From the NCBI GenBank assembly GCA_028281005.1, contig JANQKS010000067.1:1-64000 (forward strand): a DNA stretch of 64,000 nucleotides, read 5' to 3'. Shown here in pieces: positions 8,626-17,599 of the stretch (positions within the stretch are counted from its first letter, which is position 1; each line of letters begins with the position of its first letter). Source of the stretch: Pseudomonadales bacterium (GTDB lineage: Bacteria; Pseudomonadota; Gammaproteobacteria; Pseudomonadales; Azotimanducaceae). A program made the position numbers and the translations under genes. A model generated the notes under the pieces. That model searched no databases, was not told where the DNA came from, and saw only the letters and a program-made list of their open reading frames with translations.

Positions 8626-9171
8626 TTACGATCGGCGTGTCATCTCCAGCACTTTTTGTAGCCCCGCACCCAGCTTCATCAAGCGGTCTACGTCACTGCG
8701 CGACAGGTTCTGCAACTCATCCGTCCACACCACAATCAGCTCTAGCAGTTCTAGCGCGTCGCGCATGCGTTGCTGCACATGTCCATCCGTTTCGCCACTG
8801 GATGACAGCGCCTCGCGCAACATCGCCGCGGTGGGTTCCAGCTCGCGTTTACGACGCTTCCGCACCAAAGTGCGGGCAATTTCCCAAAGGTCTTCCGGCA
8901 CCGTAAAGTAATCTTTGCGGTCCCCCGGCCGATGGCGCAGCGTGACCAGCTCCCAAGCCTGTAGCTCTTTCAAGCCCATCGACACGTTGGAGCGGGAAAA
9001 ACCCAGTTGCTGTGAAATCTGTTCAGCGCTGAGCGCTGCTTCGGAAAACACCAGCAGCGCATATATCTGGCCCACCGTGCGGTTGATCCCCCAGCGGCTG
9101 CCCATCTCGCCGAAGTGTAAGACCAGGCTTTGCAGCTGCGGATTCATGACATCTGACATTGGCTGTGACAT
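8626..9171 (-). CDS. GbsR/MarR-family transcriptional regulator
   Basis: A 181-residue winged-helix regulator. The N-terminus HFGEMGSRWGINRTVGQIYALL followed by the helix-turn-helix ALSAEQISQQLGFSRSNVSMGLKELQ matches the GbsR group of MarR-like proteins. The wing has a RPGDRKDYF segment. The C-terminal half is helical, for dimerisation. It is encoded just upstream of cydAB in the same direction, and a perfect palindrome lies 23 bases before its ATG. I infer that it represses itself and perhaps the oxidase operon. The effector is unknown; GbsR relatives sense choline or act in osmotic or lipid control, so no ligand can be assigned here. Confidence 0.82.
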   Translation of the reverse strand: MSQPMSDVMNPQLQSLVLHFGEMGSRWGINRTVGQIYALLVFSEAALSAEQISQQLGFSRSNVSMGLKELQAWELVTLRHRPGDRKDYFTVPEDLWEIARTLVRKRRKRELEPTAAMLREALSSSGETDGHVQQRMRDALELLELIVVWTDELQNLSRSDVDRLMKLGAGLQKVLEMTRRS

Positions 9172-9193
9172 CCGGAACTATGTGACTTTTTGA

Positions 9194-9215
9194 AATTTCA
9201 GAAAATTCTGAAATT
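9194..9215. promoter_or_regulatory. Palindromic operator before GbsR-like regulator
   Basis: AATTTCAGAA-AA-TTCTGAAATT is a perfect 10+10 inverted repeat with a 2-base centre, 23 bases upstream of the regulator start. Size and symmetry suit a MarR/GbsR dimer, and the location suits autoregulation. No second copy was found directly before cydA. Confidence 0.6.
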
Positions 9216-9407
9216 ACGAATGTTAGTGTAGCGAAAACGGAGTTGTGCATCACACACCCTTCGTCCCCCGTAGCCTCGCGGCTCAGCCCGGGTCAGTTAC
9301 GTTCTGAAACTGTCTGTGCAGCGAGTTCATCACGGATTTCATGGTGAGGATCACCCATGGTCGCGAAAGCCAAACCCCAGTCTGCTTGCGCTTCGCCCAC
9401 CGATTAA

Positions 9408-11201
9408 CTAACCTAACTCCAACCCTCGCATGGTGCCTTCTTCGCGCCATTCCCGCATCAGCTTAAAGAATGGATTAGGACCTTTGCCGTACGCCGAATT
9501 TTGCGCGCTAGTGGGATTGGGTTGACCTTCATTGTTGTAGTAACCCGGCGTGCAGGCCGCCTGGAACGATTCACTCACCCGCGACAGGCGAATAATCTCT
9601 TCCACCCATTCGTCTTCGGCCACTTGGGTCGGTTCCACCGTGGAGACGTTACCTTGCCTACATTGCTCAATGATGTAACGGATATTCGTGGCAGTTTCTT
9701 CCATCGAGTGAGGGAAGTTGGTGGTAAAAGCTGATTGTCCGTTGCTCAAGATAAACAAGTTCGGAAAGCCGCGGGTTTGTAACCCAAACAAGCTACGCAT
9801 ACCGTTGGCCCACTTGTCACTCAAACGCAAGCCGTCTCTGCCAATTAAATCGTAACCCGCTCGGCGAGTGTAATCTGTGCCCACCTCAAAACCGGTGGCA
9901 AAGATGATGCAATCCAGCGGATATGCTTCGCCATTGGCAATCACCCCGGTTTCGGTGATCTCTTCCACACCCTTACCCTGGGTATCAATCAGATGCACAT
10001 TGGGCCGGTTAAATGTCGGCAAGTACTCGTCGTGAAAACAAGGCCGTTTACAGAACTGCCGATAGTAGGGTTTTAAAGATTCCGCTACCTGCGGGTCTTC
10101 GACAATTTCCTGGGCTCGTGCGCGTATCTGTTCCATCTTCTGAAAATCGGCCAATTCCATGAGTCGCTCGATTTCTTTGCGCTCCAGCCCTTTGCCGCGA
10201 TAGTTCGCCATCGAGATCAAGTTGCGGATGATTTCTGTCCAACCATCTTGGACCAAATCTTCTTCGATGACCCCGCCGGACGTGAGCGTATTGAAGTTCT
10301 CCATACGCTCTTTCTGCCAACCCGGCTTAAGGCTGGCAGCCCAATCCGGATCGGTGGGCCGGTTATCGCGCACGTCCACGGAAGACGGTGTGCGCTGGAA
10401 CACGTACAACGCCTGGGCGCTGGCACCCAAATGCGGGATACACTGCACTGCGGTAGCACCCGTGCCGATGATGCCCACACGCTTGTCCGCCAGTTTGTGC
10501 AAATCGCCTTCCGGACTACCGCCGGTATAATCGTAATCCCAGCGGCTGGTGTGGAAGGTGTGGCCAGTGAAGCGGGTGATGCCTTTAATGCCCGGTAACT
10601 TCGGTCGATTCAACGGGCCGTTGGACATCACCACAAACTTAGCCCGCATGGCATCGTCGCGATTGGTACGCACAATCCAACGCAACGCCTGTTCGTCCCA
10701 CTGCATTTCGGTGACTTCAGTCTGAAAACACACGTCACGATAGAGATCAAAATGTCGCGCGATGTTCTGGCTATGAGCGAGGATCTCCGGCGCTTTGGCG
10801 TATTTTGCCTGGGGTATATAACCCACTTCTTCGAGCAGCGGCAGATAAATGTATGACTCGGTATCACATGCCGCACCCGGATAGCGGTTCCAATACCAGG
10901 TGCCGCCAAAATCGCCGCCTTTTTCGATGATGCGCAGGTTTTCAATGCCCGCCTCGCGCAGACGCGCACCAGTGATCAAGCCGCCAAAACCACCGCCAAC
11001 GACAATCACCTCCACCTCGTCGGTCAGCGCGGGCCGATCAATGGGAGTGGAAACGTACGGGTCGTCAATATAATTCGAGAACTCTCCGGCAACCTCCACG
11101 TACTGCTCGTTGCCGTCTTTGCGTAAGCGCTTGTCGCGCTCGATGCGGTACTTTTCCCGCAGTTGGTCCGGGTCAAAGGCTAATTCCCTCGTCTCGCTCA
11201 C
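9408..11201 (-). CDS. Type I Baeyer-Villiger flavin monooxygenase
   Basis: A 597-residue FAD- and NADPH-dependent monooxygenase. The FAD Rossmann motif GGGFGG is near residue 71 and is followed by the GGTWYWNRYPG segment. The type I Baeyer-Villiger fingerprint FTGHTFHTSRWD is at about 220, and the NADPH motif IGTGATAVQ at about 247. These enzymes insert oxygen next to a ketone, making esters or lactones from cyclic, steroid or aryl ketones. The length is close to the cyclohexanone/steroid-monooxygenase clade with an extended N-terminus. It stands at the edge of a region rich in SDR, GMC and hydrolase genes, consistent with degradation of alicyclic or terpenoid compounds. Substrate not predictable from sequence. 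Confidence 0.9.
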   Translation of the reverse strand: MSETRELAFDPDQLREKYRIERDKRLRKDGNEQYVEVAGEFSNYIDDPYVSTPIDRPALTDEVEVIVVGGGFGGLITGARLREAGIENLRIIEKGGDFGGTWYWNRYPGAACDTESYIYLPLLEEVGYIPQAKYAKAPEILAHSQNIARHFDLYRDVCFQTEVTEMQWDEQALRWIVRTNRDDAMRAKFVVMSNGPLNRPKLPGIKGITRFTGHTFHTSRWDYDYTGGSPEGDLHKLADKRVGIIGTGATAVQCIPHLGASAQALYVFQRTPSSVDVRDNRPTDPDWAASLKPGWQKERMENFNTLTSGGVIEEDLVQDGWTEIIRNLISMANYRGKGLERKEIERLMELADFQKMEQIRARAQEIVEDPQVAESLKPYYRQFCKRPCFHDEYLPTFNRPNVHLIDTQGKGVEEITETGVIANGEAYPLDCIIFATGFEVGTDYTRRAGYDLIGRDGLRLSDKWANGMRSLFGLQTRGFPNLFILSNGQSAFTTNFPHSMEETATNIRYIIEQCRQGNVSTVEPTQVAEDEWVEEIIRLSRVSESFQAACTPGYYNNEGQPNPTSAQNSAYGKGPNPFFKLMREWREEGTMRGLELG

Positions 11202-11393
11202 TCATCGCCTCCCAATACTTAGTACACCCGTCAGTGTATGCGAAGCGGGCAACAACCAACAGACAGCTCGCGGTGGCGAAGAATCCCTGAGTGCATACGT
11301 TGGCGGATATTTTTGAAGTGATATTTGGACATTATTGAGACGAAACAATAAGTCCTCGCGAATAATTCTCATTTATGTCCATTATTTTAGTCT

Positions 11394-11407
11394 AAATTAG
11401 CTAATTT
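11394..11407. promoter_or_regulatory. Palindrome in HiPIP promoter region
   Basis: AAATTAGCTAATTT is a perfect 14-base palindrome in the AT-rich divergent region (11202-11452) between the monooxygenase and the HiPIP gene, 46 bases before the HiPIP ATG. It could be an operator; AT-richness raises the chance of coincidence. Confidence 0.3.
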
Positions 11408-11452
11408 GGGGCCTATAGGATATGTTTTGTCCCAATATAACGGAGCAACACT

Positions 11453-11791
11453 ATGACCCAACGTAACCCCAAAGACATCAACCAAAGCACCCGCCGGCAA
11501 TTTTTAAGTCGCACAGCCGCGGGATCCGCAGCCGCCATCGCCGGTTCCTCATTAATTGCCACCGGCGCTATCGCGTCAGACCTTCCGACGCTGACCGAAG
11601 ACGACCCCATCGCGGTTGCTTTAGGCTACAAAGCAGATGCCACCCAGTCGCAACGCAGCGACGCCGGACAATTATGCTCCAACTGCCGCTTGTACACCGA
11701 CAAAGGTAACGGCATGGGTTTGTGTTCAGCCATCCCCAACAAGCTGGTGGCTGGCGACGGCTGGTGTAAGGCTTGGGTCACTAACGCATAG
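11453..11791 (+). CDS. High-potential iron-sulfur protein (HiPIP)
   Basis: A 112-residue periplasmic electron carrier. It begins with a twin-arginine signal (STRRQFLSRTAAG followed by an Ala-rich core ending near ATGAIA), as expected for a protein that folds with its cluster before export. The mature part carries four Cys with spacing C-x2-C-x12-C-x13-C, from QLCSNC to GDGWCKAW, the HiPIP 4Fe-4S pattern. HiPIPs shuttle single electrons between the bc1 complex and terminal oxidases or other periplasmic acceptors. The gene is monocistronic, with a ribosome-binding site ACGGAGC before the ATG. The partner oxidase is not known; the bd oxidase nearby uses quinol, not HiPIP. Confidence 0.92.
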   Translation: MTQRNPKDINQSTRRQFLSRTAAGSAAAIAGSSLIATGAIASDLPTLTEDDPIAVALGYKADATQSQRSDAGQLCSNCRLYTDKGNGMGLCSAIPNKLVAGDGWCKAWVTNA

Positions 11792-12023
11792 CCCACTGGC
11801 TGATCAGATGTACCAGCTGCATAGGTTAAGCGAGGTGGATGCGGCCACGCGAACACCCACCACTTCAGGTTAAGTCGCAACGGGTGTCCGCCACTTACTT
11901 TCTACACCTTGGTCTGGAGATGTGCTGCGACCTCAGCAGCTATCCATACACTTTCCTTCTGCCCACCCACTTTGTACCCCCAACGTCTCGAAGCGATGCG
12001 GCATGAAAGTGCCAGACGTTCAC

Positions 12024-13118
12024 TCAGGCCGCCAAAGAATTTAGCGGCTGACCCGGCAACTTACGGATCTCCGGCATCACCTCGCGGGCAAACAAACGCA
12101 TGCTCTGCTCTGCTGCGTCATAAGGCATGCCGGCATAACTGAACACACCATTAAAGGCGCCAGCGTTCACCCGGCCAGTAAACGACTTGATTTTGTCGTA
12201 ACACATTTCCGGCGTGCCCCAGACCTGGATACTCATGAAAAATTCTTCCATGGCATCCTGACTCTTCTGCACATTTTCCTGTACAGAAACGTAGGCTTCG
12301 TAACCTTTGGTATTTTTCATGTGGTCGCCGGCCAGTTCGTAGTGTTTTACCACCGTCTGGTAGTAGCCGCCGATGTACTTGCGCGCCATTTCTTCCGCGC
12401 GCCCCGCGTCTTCATCGCAGTAAGTCCAGCCCGCCAGAATGGTCTCTGGCGCTTCATCGCCGTTCACCTCGCGGTAGGTGGCGCGATAAGAGGACAGCTC
12501 CTGCTCAACAGCATCCCACGGCTTCTGCGGCACAATTAAGATGCCCACACCCAAACGCGCCATGATTTGTGAAGATTCCGGTGACACCGCCGCCGCGTAG
12601 GTGCGTCCGCGAAAGCTCTTAAACGGCGCCGGGCGGACATCGCGCCGGGGCTGCTTGATGTGTTGACCGTCGAATTCACAATAACCCTGTTCTAAACCCT
12701 CTAAAATCATCTGCGCGGATTCGGTGAAATACTCCCGTGAGATGTTCATGTCCCGGTTGAAGCCTTCAAACTCGATACGCCCGAGACCACGACCGATGCC
12801 CAGCACCATGCGCCCATCGGACATGTTGTCCAGCATGGAGATTTCCTCCACCACGCGCATGGGATCGTGCCAAGGCAAAACAATGACCATGGAACCCAGC
12901 TGCACCTCGGAATTGCGACCCGCCCAATAGGACAGAAACTGGGTCACATCGGGGCACATGGTGTAATCCGTAAAATGATGTTCCACCGACCAGATGGACT
13001 GAAAGCCCAGGTCGATGGCCAGATCCCCCATACGTAGCTCGCGTTTGTATACGTCACGATCCGACAGCTGCGGATCCGTGCCTTGAAAAATCAATGCAGC
13101 GCCCACGTCCATATTCAC
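12024..13118 (-). CDS. Luciferase-like (LLM) flavin-dependent oxidoreductase
   Basis: A 364-residue TIM-barrel protein of the bacterial luciferase superfamily. Typical elements are SIWSVEHHFTDY at about 40-51, the LGSMVIVLPWHDPMRVVEEISMLDNMSDGR stretch at about 77-106, and GIGRGLG at about 109. These enzymes use reduced FMN supplied by a partner reductase to oxygenate an organic substrate. The ATG follows GAGGGGG. The gene stands alone between the HiPIP gene and decayed regulators. The substrate is unknown, and it is only a paralogue, not a duplicate, of the LLM protein at 27-28 kb. Confidence 0.85.
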   Translation of the reverse strand: MNMDVGAALIFQGTDPQLSDRDVYKRELRMGDLAIDLGFQSIWSVEHHFTDYTMCPDVTQFLSYWAGRNSEVQLGSMVIVLPWHDPMRVVEEISMLDNMSDGRMVLGIGRGLGRIEFEGFNRDMNISREYFTESAQMILEGLEQGYCEFDGQHIKQPRRDVRPAPFKSFRGRTYAAAVSPESSQIMARLGVGILIVPQKPWDAVEQELSSYRATYREVNGDEAPETILAGWTYCDEDAGRAEEMARKYIGGYYQTVVKHYELAGDHMKNTKGYEAYVSVQENVQKSQDAMEEFFMSIQVWGTPEMCYDKIKSFTGRVNAGAFNGVFSYAGMPYDAAEQSMRLFAREVMPEIRKLPGQPLNSLAA

Positions 13119-13269
13119 CCCCTCTATGTTCCGCTCATAAGCTTTGTCTGCGCCATTCTAGACCATCCACCCCGGGTGCGCACCGTAGCCTGACTCCCCC
13201 TCTGCAGGCGCAGGCACGCTTGCGCGCGCCGCCACCTGGCTCACGCACTTAGAAAAAGATTGACATGGC

Positions 13270-13762
13270 CCGGTTTGGGGGCACTGGTGACGGGAGCTGT
13301 CACGTAGAACCCATTGATCCGCTATGACGAGCGTGGCTGTGGCCTCAGCGAACGCGAGCTTACGTCGCTGACGTTCGAAGATTGGGTCACCGACCTTGAA
13401 TCGATTGTCGATCATCTGGAACTGGAGAGTTTTAACCGGTTTGGTATGTCTCAGGGCGGCTTTGTCAGCACGCTGTGTCGCACTCGACTCCAACAATCAC
13501 ATTCTGCTGGAAGACGAACCCGCCTTTACCGAGTTCCTGCGCTTGGTGGACGCCTCCGGAGCCGCGCCGTTTTGACACTTTAACCAAACGCGAAAATCAA
13601 ATTCTTAGCGTCATGGCGCGCGGCGCCAGCAATGGCGACATTGCCGAAGAATTGTTTGTCAGCGAAAAAACCGTGCGTAATCACATCACCAATATCTTGG
13701 ACAAACTCGGCGTGGATTCCCGCGCCAAAGCCACGGTGCTGGCAAAAGACATCGGTTTTTAG
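13270..13762 (+). pseudogene. Decayed alpha/beta-hydrolase-LuxR regulator, copy 1
   Basis: Remnant of a gene that joins an alpha/beta-hydrolase domain to a C-terminal LuxR helix-turn-helix. Recognisable pieces in order: HW-stop-RELSRRTH (about 13281-13315), then in another frame LIRYDERGCGLS and VTDLESIVDHLELESF up to GMSQGG, the nucleophile elbow. An internal deletion follows, then in a third frame ALDSNNHILLEDEPAFTEF, and finally LTKRENQILSVMARG to TVRNHITNILDKLGVDSRAKA, a full LuxR HTH. There are at least one in-frame stop, two or more frameshifts and a deletion of about half the hydrolase domain. The HTH ORF alone (from about 13580) could still be translated, but I see no start signal for it. 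Confidence 0.75.
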
Positions 13763-14019
13763 GGGCCAAGCGCCATGAGCGCGCCGATCGACCTGGGACG
13801 TTTGTCCTAAACACAGCTATTAAAAACAGGCCTTAAAACAGGACCTGCGACTCATGTCGACGCCTCGGCCGGCTGCCACACTCGTTGTCACTTTAACGAG
13901 CCCTTAGGCGACTATGATTAAACGAGTTGGAGTTTTCGGTTATGGCGTCATTTGTTACACCATCTTTTTTGTCACGTTTCTTTTGTCACGTTTCTCTATC
14001 TGGCCGACTCCAGTTTTAG

Positions 14020-14548
14020 CGACAGGATCTCCGGATTACCACCCACTGAACCGCGACAGCAGATTCGTTTCTGCACCGCCGCGGATGGCGCCAGCGTCGC
14101 CTATGCTAAAAGCGGTGCGAAACAAGGCATTCCAATTGTGCGCTGCCTTGGATGGTTCACCCACCTGGAGGCGAAATAGACCTCCTCACAGGGGCGCGCG
14201 TCGTGGTCACGGCCCCGCAAGGCGCACCCGTTAGTCCACTACGACGGTCGCGGTATTGGCCTGAGTCCGGCGAGCCCCGGTCCACCTTCCGGTGAGGCTG
14301 CGTTGCGGGAGCGTTGGCTTACCTTGATGCCGCTGTTTGAGCGCGGCTGGGGTTGCGACGAACCGGCTTGCCGGCAACTGTTCACCCGCATGTTGCTGCC
14401 GGATGGTGACCGTGCGCAAAACCACTAGTTCAACGAGATGCAGCGCGCCTGCTGTGATGGGCATACAGCCCGGGAACACATCTGTTCCTTGATCTCACGC
14501 GATGTGCGCGGGCAGGTCATCCAAACCATTGAGGAGTTTGTCGATTGA
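14020..14548 (+). pseudogene. Decayed alpha/beta-hydrolase regulator, copy 2
   Basis: A second, distinct remnant of the same family as the 13270 copy. The N-terminus reads IRFCTAADGASVAYAKSG and GWFTHLE before a stop at about 14177. In another frame LVHYDGRGIGLS follows, joined by a deletion to ERWLTLMPLFERGWG and LFTRMLLPDGDRAQNH, then a TAG at 14426-14428 exactly where intact relatives have Trp (RWFNELQR pattern), then FNEMQRACCDGHTAREH up to TGA at 14546. A single TGG to TAG change would explain that stop. The LuxR domain is missing. Part of a 1.5-kb stretch (13119-14618) with no intact gene. Confidence 0.7.
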
Positions 14549-14618
14549 GTAGCCCTCCTTGTGGCTACCTATGCGCGCGTTACAATGGGTGCGTCTTGTA
14601 GTCCAAAGGGGGAGATAC

Positions 14619-15782
14619 ATGTCAGAAACAACGGCAGAAACAGGGGCAGAAACAAAAACACTGGTGGTCGACATGGACTCTCATGTCATGGAACCGCCGG
14701 ATTTGTGGCTCAACTACTTGGAACCCAAGTACCGGGACCGCGCCATTCGCATCGAACCCAACGCAGACGGCACCGAACGGCTGATGATGGACACCAAAGA
14801 ACTGCTGTCCGGACGCCTGGCCGCGCTGGGTGGTGCCGAGCATGATGCGGTGCAGACCTTTACCGACCCCACACTCACCTACTTAGATGGTTGCCCCAAA
14901 GCGTCCTACGATACCGACGCTCGCGTGCAGCTGCTAGACGAATGGGGGGTAGACAAAGGTGTGGTGTTCCCTACCATCGGGATTCTGTGGGACAAAGAAG
15001 ACGATCCCGAATTGGCCATGGCCTACGCACGCGCCTACAACAACTGGCAATGGGATTTTGCCAAACCGGCATTAGATCGCATTCTACCCATCGCCCATAT
15101 CCCCTTATACGACGTTGATCTCGCCTATCAAGAACTGCAGCGCTGTTTAAAGTTAGGGTTTAAAGGCATGTTCCTCGCCCCCGAGCCTGTGTTGGGCAAG
15201 CGTCCTTCGCACCCTGATTTTGATCCCATCTGGCAGCTCCTGATAGATGCGAACCTGCCGATCTGCGTGCACCTTATCGTGCGCTTCGACCGCGTCGTGA
15301 ACTTGTCTAATACTCAATGGTGGGACATCACCCGCGAACGGCCCGACACGGTGTTTTCGTTTGGTCTCGGCGGCACCATGCAGCTTATTCCCGCGGTCGC
15401 CGCCCTCGTGTGCGACGGCTTGTTTGAGCGTTTACCGCAACTCAAAGTGGCAATTGTCGAATCCGGCGCGGGTTACGTGCGCTATCTAATGGATCGGTTG
15501 GACGAAAAATACGCCCGCTTTGCTGCAACCAGTTGCTTGTCCCGCCCACCGAGCGAGTACATACGCGAAAACTTCTGGTTTGTCATGGACCCCAGCGAAG
15601 GCAGCATCGACGCCCAGTGCGATTTGGTGGGTGAAGACAAGTTTCTGTGGGGTTCCGACTACCCGCATGTGGATTCACACCTCACCGCCATGCAGGAAGT
15701 GCATGCGGCGTTGGCACCCATGTCGGAACAACGTCGCAATCGAGTGCTCGGTGGCAATGCGGTGAAACTGTTTAATCTCTAG
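14619..15782 (+). CDS. Amidohydrolase family protein (Amidohydro_2)
   Basis: About 387 residues from the ATG at 14619, which follows AAAGGGGGAGA; the upstream GTG at 14559 lacks such a site. The metal-binding start VVDMDSHVMEPPDLW matches the Amidohydro_2 (COG2159) group related to ACMS decarboxylase and 4-oxalomesaconate or resorcylate hydratases. Later come the HIPLYD region, ICVHLIVRFDR and the C-terminal LWGSDYPHVDSH with the metal-ligand Asp. These TIM-barrel enzymes hydrolyse or decarboxylate ring-cleavage or cyclic intermediates with one Zn-type ion. The usual HxH near the N-terminus is DSH here, which is common in this subgroup. Substrate unknown; context suggests catabolism of cyclic compounds. 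Confidence 0.87.
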   Translation: MSETTAETGAETKTLVVDMDSHVMEPPDLWLNYLEPKYRDRAIRIEPNADGTERLMMDTKELLSGRLAALGGAEHDAVQTFTDPTLTYLDGCPKASYDTDARVQLLDEWGVDKGVVFPTIGILWDKEDDPELAMAYARAYNNWQWDFAKPALDRILPIAHIPLYDVDLAYQELQRCLKLGFKGMFLAPEPVLGKRPSHPDFDPIWQLLIDANLPICVHLIVRFDRVVNLSNTQWWDITRERPDTVFSFGLGGTMQLIPAVAALVCDGLFERLPQLKVAIVESGAGYVRYLMDRLDEKYARFAATSCLSRPPSEYIRENFWFVMDPSEGSIDAQCDLVGEDKFLWGSDYPHVDSHLTAMQEVHAALAPMSEQRRNRVLGGNAVKLFNL

Positions 15783-15800
15783 TCGTGGGGAAGCTCTAAC

Positions 15801-16628
15801 ATGTACTTGAAGAGCATCAATGCAGCTGCACAGGCGCTGATACGCGCCACCCTGATCGGTTGCATATCAGCTCTGCTCTGCGCCTGTATCGCTGTGCCGC
15901 AACTACCGGACACCGAAATCCAGGCGCAACGGCTGGCACAGCAGCCTTTCTCTCCTGCATACCGTTTGGCTATTTCCAGCTACTACGAAAACACTCAGGT
16001 TTTAGTGGACGTCTCACGGCAGTTTGTACGCTTTGAGCCACCACGAAGCGATGCAGAACGCATGCGATTGACACTCGCCGAACAGGGAGATCGCGACGAT
16101 TTAGAGCGAGCATATTCCGCGAGCGCTCGCATCTATAATAACAGCTCCGCCGTTAGCGGCATTGAGCAGAGTTTTGCCGATCAACTGCAGGCGGAATTTA
16201 GCGTGAGCCCAGTATTTCTCCCCCGCAAGCAAATTCAAGCCCGTTTGGACAATGAGTGGCCACCAACATCCGCCATGATGCACGCCAAACAAATGGCCGC
16301 TGAGGCCGCTTACGACGGTGTCTTGGTGGTGTACTTTGAACCGCTGGTGGTTGAAGCAGACACTGGCGTTGGACCGTTTAAAGACTACCGGCTGTCCTAT
16401 CGGGCCAAGGTAGCCATGCGCGCTGTCAAACAAGACCAACTGCTTTACTTTCACGATGCCACTTATCCCTGCACCAGCAAGAACCTAATGTCCACCGAAC
16501 GCAGGGATCGTGCTGAGGACCGCGACACAATGGCCCAGTGTGAACGTGAGATCCACGATTTGATGGTGCAGGACTTCATCGATTTCACAAGGCAAGCCCG
16601 CGAAGCGGGATCAGCAGTTAGCGGTTAA
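15801..16628 (+). CDS. Hypothetical lipoprotein
   Basis: A 275-residue protein with a signal peptide (LIRATLIGCISALLCAC) that ends in a plausible lipobox before Cys at about residue 29. The remainder is soluble. There is a region of alternating charged residues, then AMMHAKQMAAEAAYDGVLVVYFEPLVV and a beta-rich section with two Cys (YPCTSK, MAQCER) that could form a disulfide. The segment AAYDGVLVVYF followed by strands resembles the pattern of small periplasmic lipoproteins that bind other envelope parts, but I recognise no family. It starts 18 bases after the amidohydrolase stop and may be co-transcribed. Function unknown. Confidence 0.6.
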   Translation: MYLKSINAAAQALIRATLIGCISALLCACIAVPQLPDTEIQAQRLAQQPFSPAYRLAISSYYENTQVLVDVSRQFVRFEPPRSDAERMRLTLAEQGDRDDLERAYSASARIYNNSSAVSGIEQSFADQLQAEFSVSPVFLPRKQIQARLDNEWPPTSAMMHAKQMAAEAAYDGVLVVYFEPLVVEADTGVGPFKDYRLSYRAKVAMRAVKQDQLLYFHDATYPCTSKNLMSTERRDRAEDRDTMAQCEREIHDLMVQDFIDFTRQAREAGSAVSG

Positions 16629-16688
16629 ATTCCGCACAAGCTGTTGGCACAACCGTGAAGGTCAACGCCAGTATGAGGAGGATGAACC

Positions 16689-17462
16689 ATGATTGACTTA
16701 AATCTCACAGGCCGCCGCGCAGTGGTGACCGGAGCCAGCCTGGGAATCGGCGAAGCGGTGGTACAGGAGTTGGCGGATATGGGCGCCGAGGTGGTGTTTT
16801 GCGCCCGCAACGCCGAGGCGGTGGGTGCCTTGGCTGCCTACTCGGATCGAGTAACGGGTCTGGTTGCAGACATGGGTGATCAAGCTTCCACAGAAGCGTT
16901 TCTAGATGCAGTAGAATCTGGCGGCGGTGTGGACATCTTGGTCAACAACGTTGGCGCGTCTCCGTCTCGAAATTTCCTCTATATGACAGACGAAGACTGG
17001 CAAGACCTGCATGAGCTCAACCTGCTCTCCGCGATACGCTGCACGCGCCGCCTACTGCCGCACATGCGCAAAGAAAAATGGGGGCGTGTAGTGATGATTG
17101 CCAGCGGCGCTGCCAAGTATCCTAACGCCGCGCTCATCGACTACGGCGCCACTAAGGCGGCGATGATATCCATCAGCAAATCGCTGAGTAAAAAATACGG
17201 CGCTGATGGGGTCTTGGTGAATTCTGTGCTCCCGGGCTTGATTCACACCGCCATGTGGGAACGGGCCGCCACGGAAATTGCCGAGGCCAACGACACCACC
17301 ATGGAAGCCGTATTGGAGAATAATGGCCGCGGCGTGCCGGTAGGTCGCTACGGGACCTCCAAAGAAGTGGCCGACGTGGTGGCGTTTTTATGCAGCAACG
17401 CAGCAGGTTACGTTAATGGCGCCGCCATCGAAGTGGACGGCGGATCGGCGGCACACATTTAG
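16689..17462 (+). CDS. Short-chain dehydrogenase/reductase
   Basis: A 257-residue classical SDR. The cofactor motif TGASLGIG is at residues 12-19, NNVG at about 89, the catalytic Ser in MIASGAAKYP at about 140, and YGATK (Tyr-x-x-x-Lys) at about 153-157. The C-terminus IEVDGGSAAHI is normal. It oxidises alcohols or reduces ketones with NAD(P). The ATG follows a strong GAGGAGGAT site. Neighbours (amidohydrolase, NTF2-like protein, GMC oxidoreductase) suggest a shared catabolic route. The substrate is unknown. Confidence 0.9.
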   Translation: MIDLNLTGRRAVVTGASLGIGEAVVQELADMGAEVVFCARNAEAVGALAAYSDRVTGLVADMGDQASTEAFLDAVESGGGVDILVNNVGASPSRNFLYMTDEDWQDLHELNLLSAIRCTRRLLPHMRKEKWGRVVMIASGAAKYPNAALIDYGATKAAMISISKSLSKKYGADGVLVNSVLPGLIHTAMWERAATEIAEANDTTMEAVLENNGRGVPVGRYGTSKEVADVVAFLCSNAAGYVNGAAIEVDGGSAAHI

Positions 17463-17479
17463 AGCAATATAGGGGCGGA

Positions 17480-17514
17480 TCTAGGGTGCCTTAAGAATAA
17501 GTCTCATGTGCTCA
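17480..17514 (+). repeat. Dispersed 35-bp repeat, copy 1
   Basis: TCTAGGGTGCC followed by TAAGTCTCATGTGCTCA recurs with few changes at 61634-61667. The last 17 bases are identical in both copies. It lies in the gap between the SDR and the NTF2-like gene. It may be part of a larger interspersed family or an insertion-element end, but no transposase is nearby. Confidence 0.6.
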
Positions 17515-17526
17515 AACAAACGAATC

Positions 17527-17552
17527 CCTCCTGACACAATGGTGTCAGGAGG
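17527..17552 (+). repeat. Perfect 11-bp hairpin
   Basis: CCTCCTGACAC-AATG-GTGTCAGGAGG forms an 11-bp stem with a 4-base loop. It could end the SDR transcript, although no T-run follows (next bases CTAGCTGT). It might instead be an operator for the gene at 17600. It sits only 12 bases after the dispersed repeat. Confidence 0.55.
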
Positions 17553-17599
17553 CTAGCTGTACACTGCCCCAGCAAACCAATAGAAGATGGGAGATTGCT

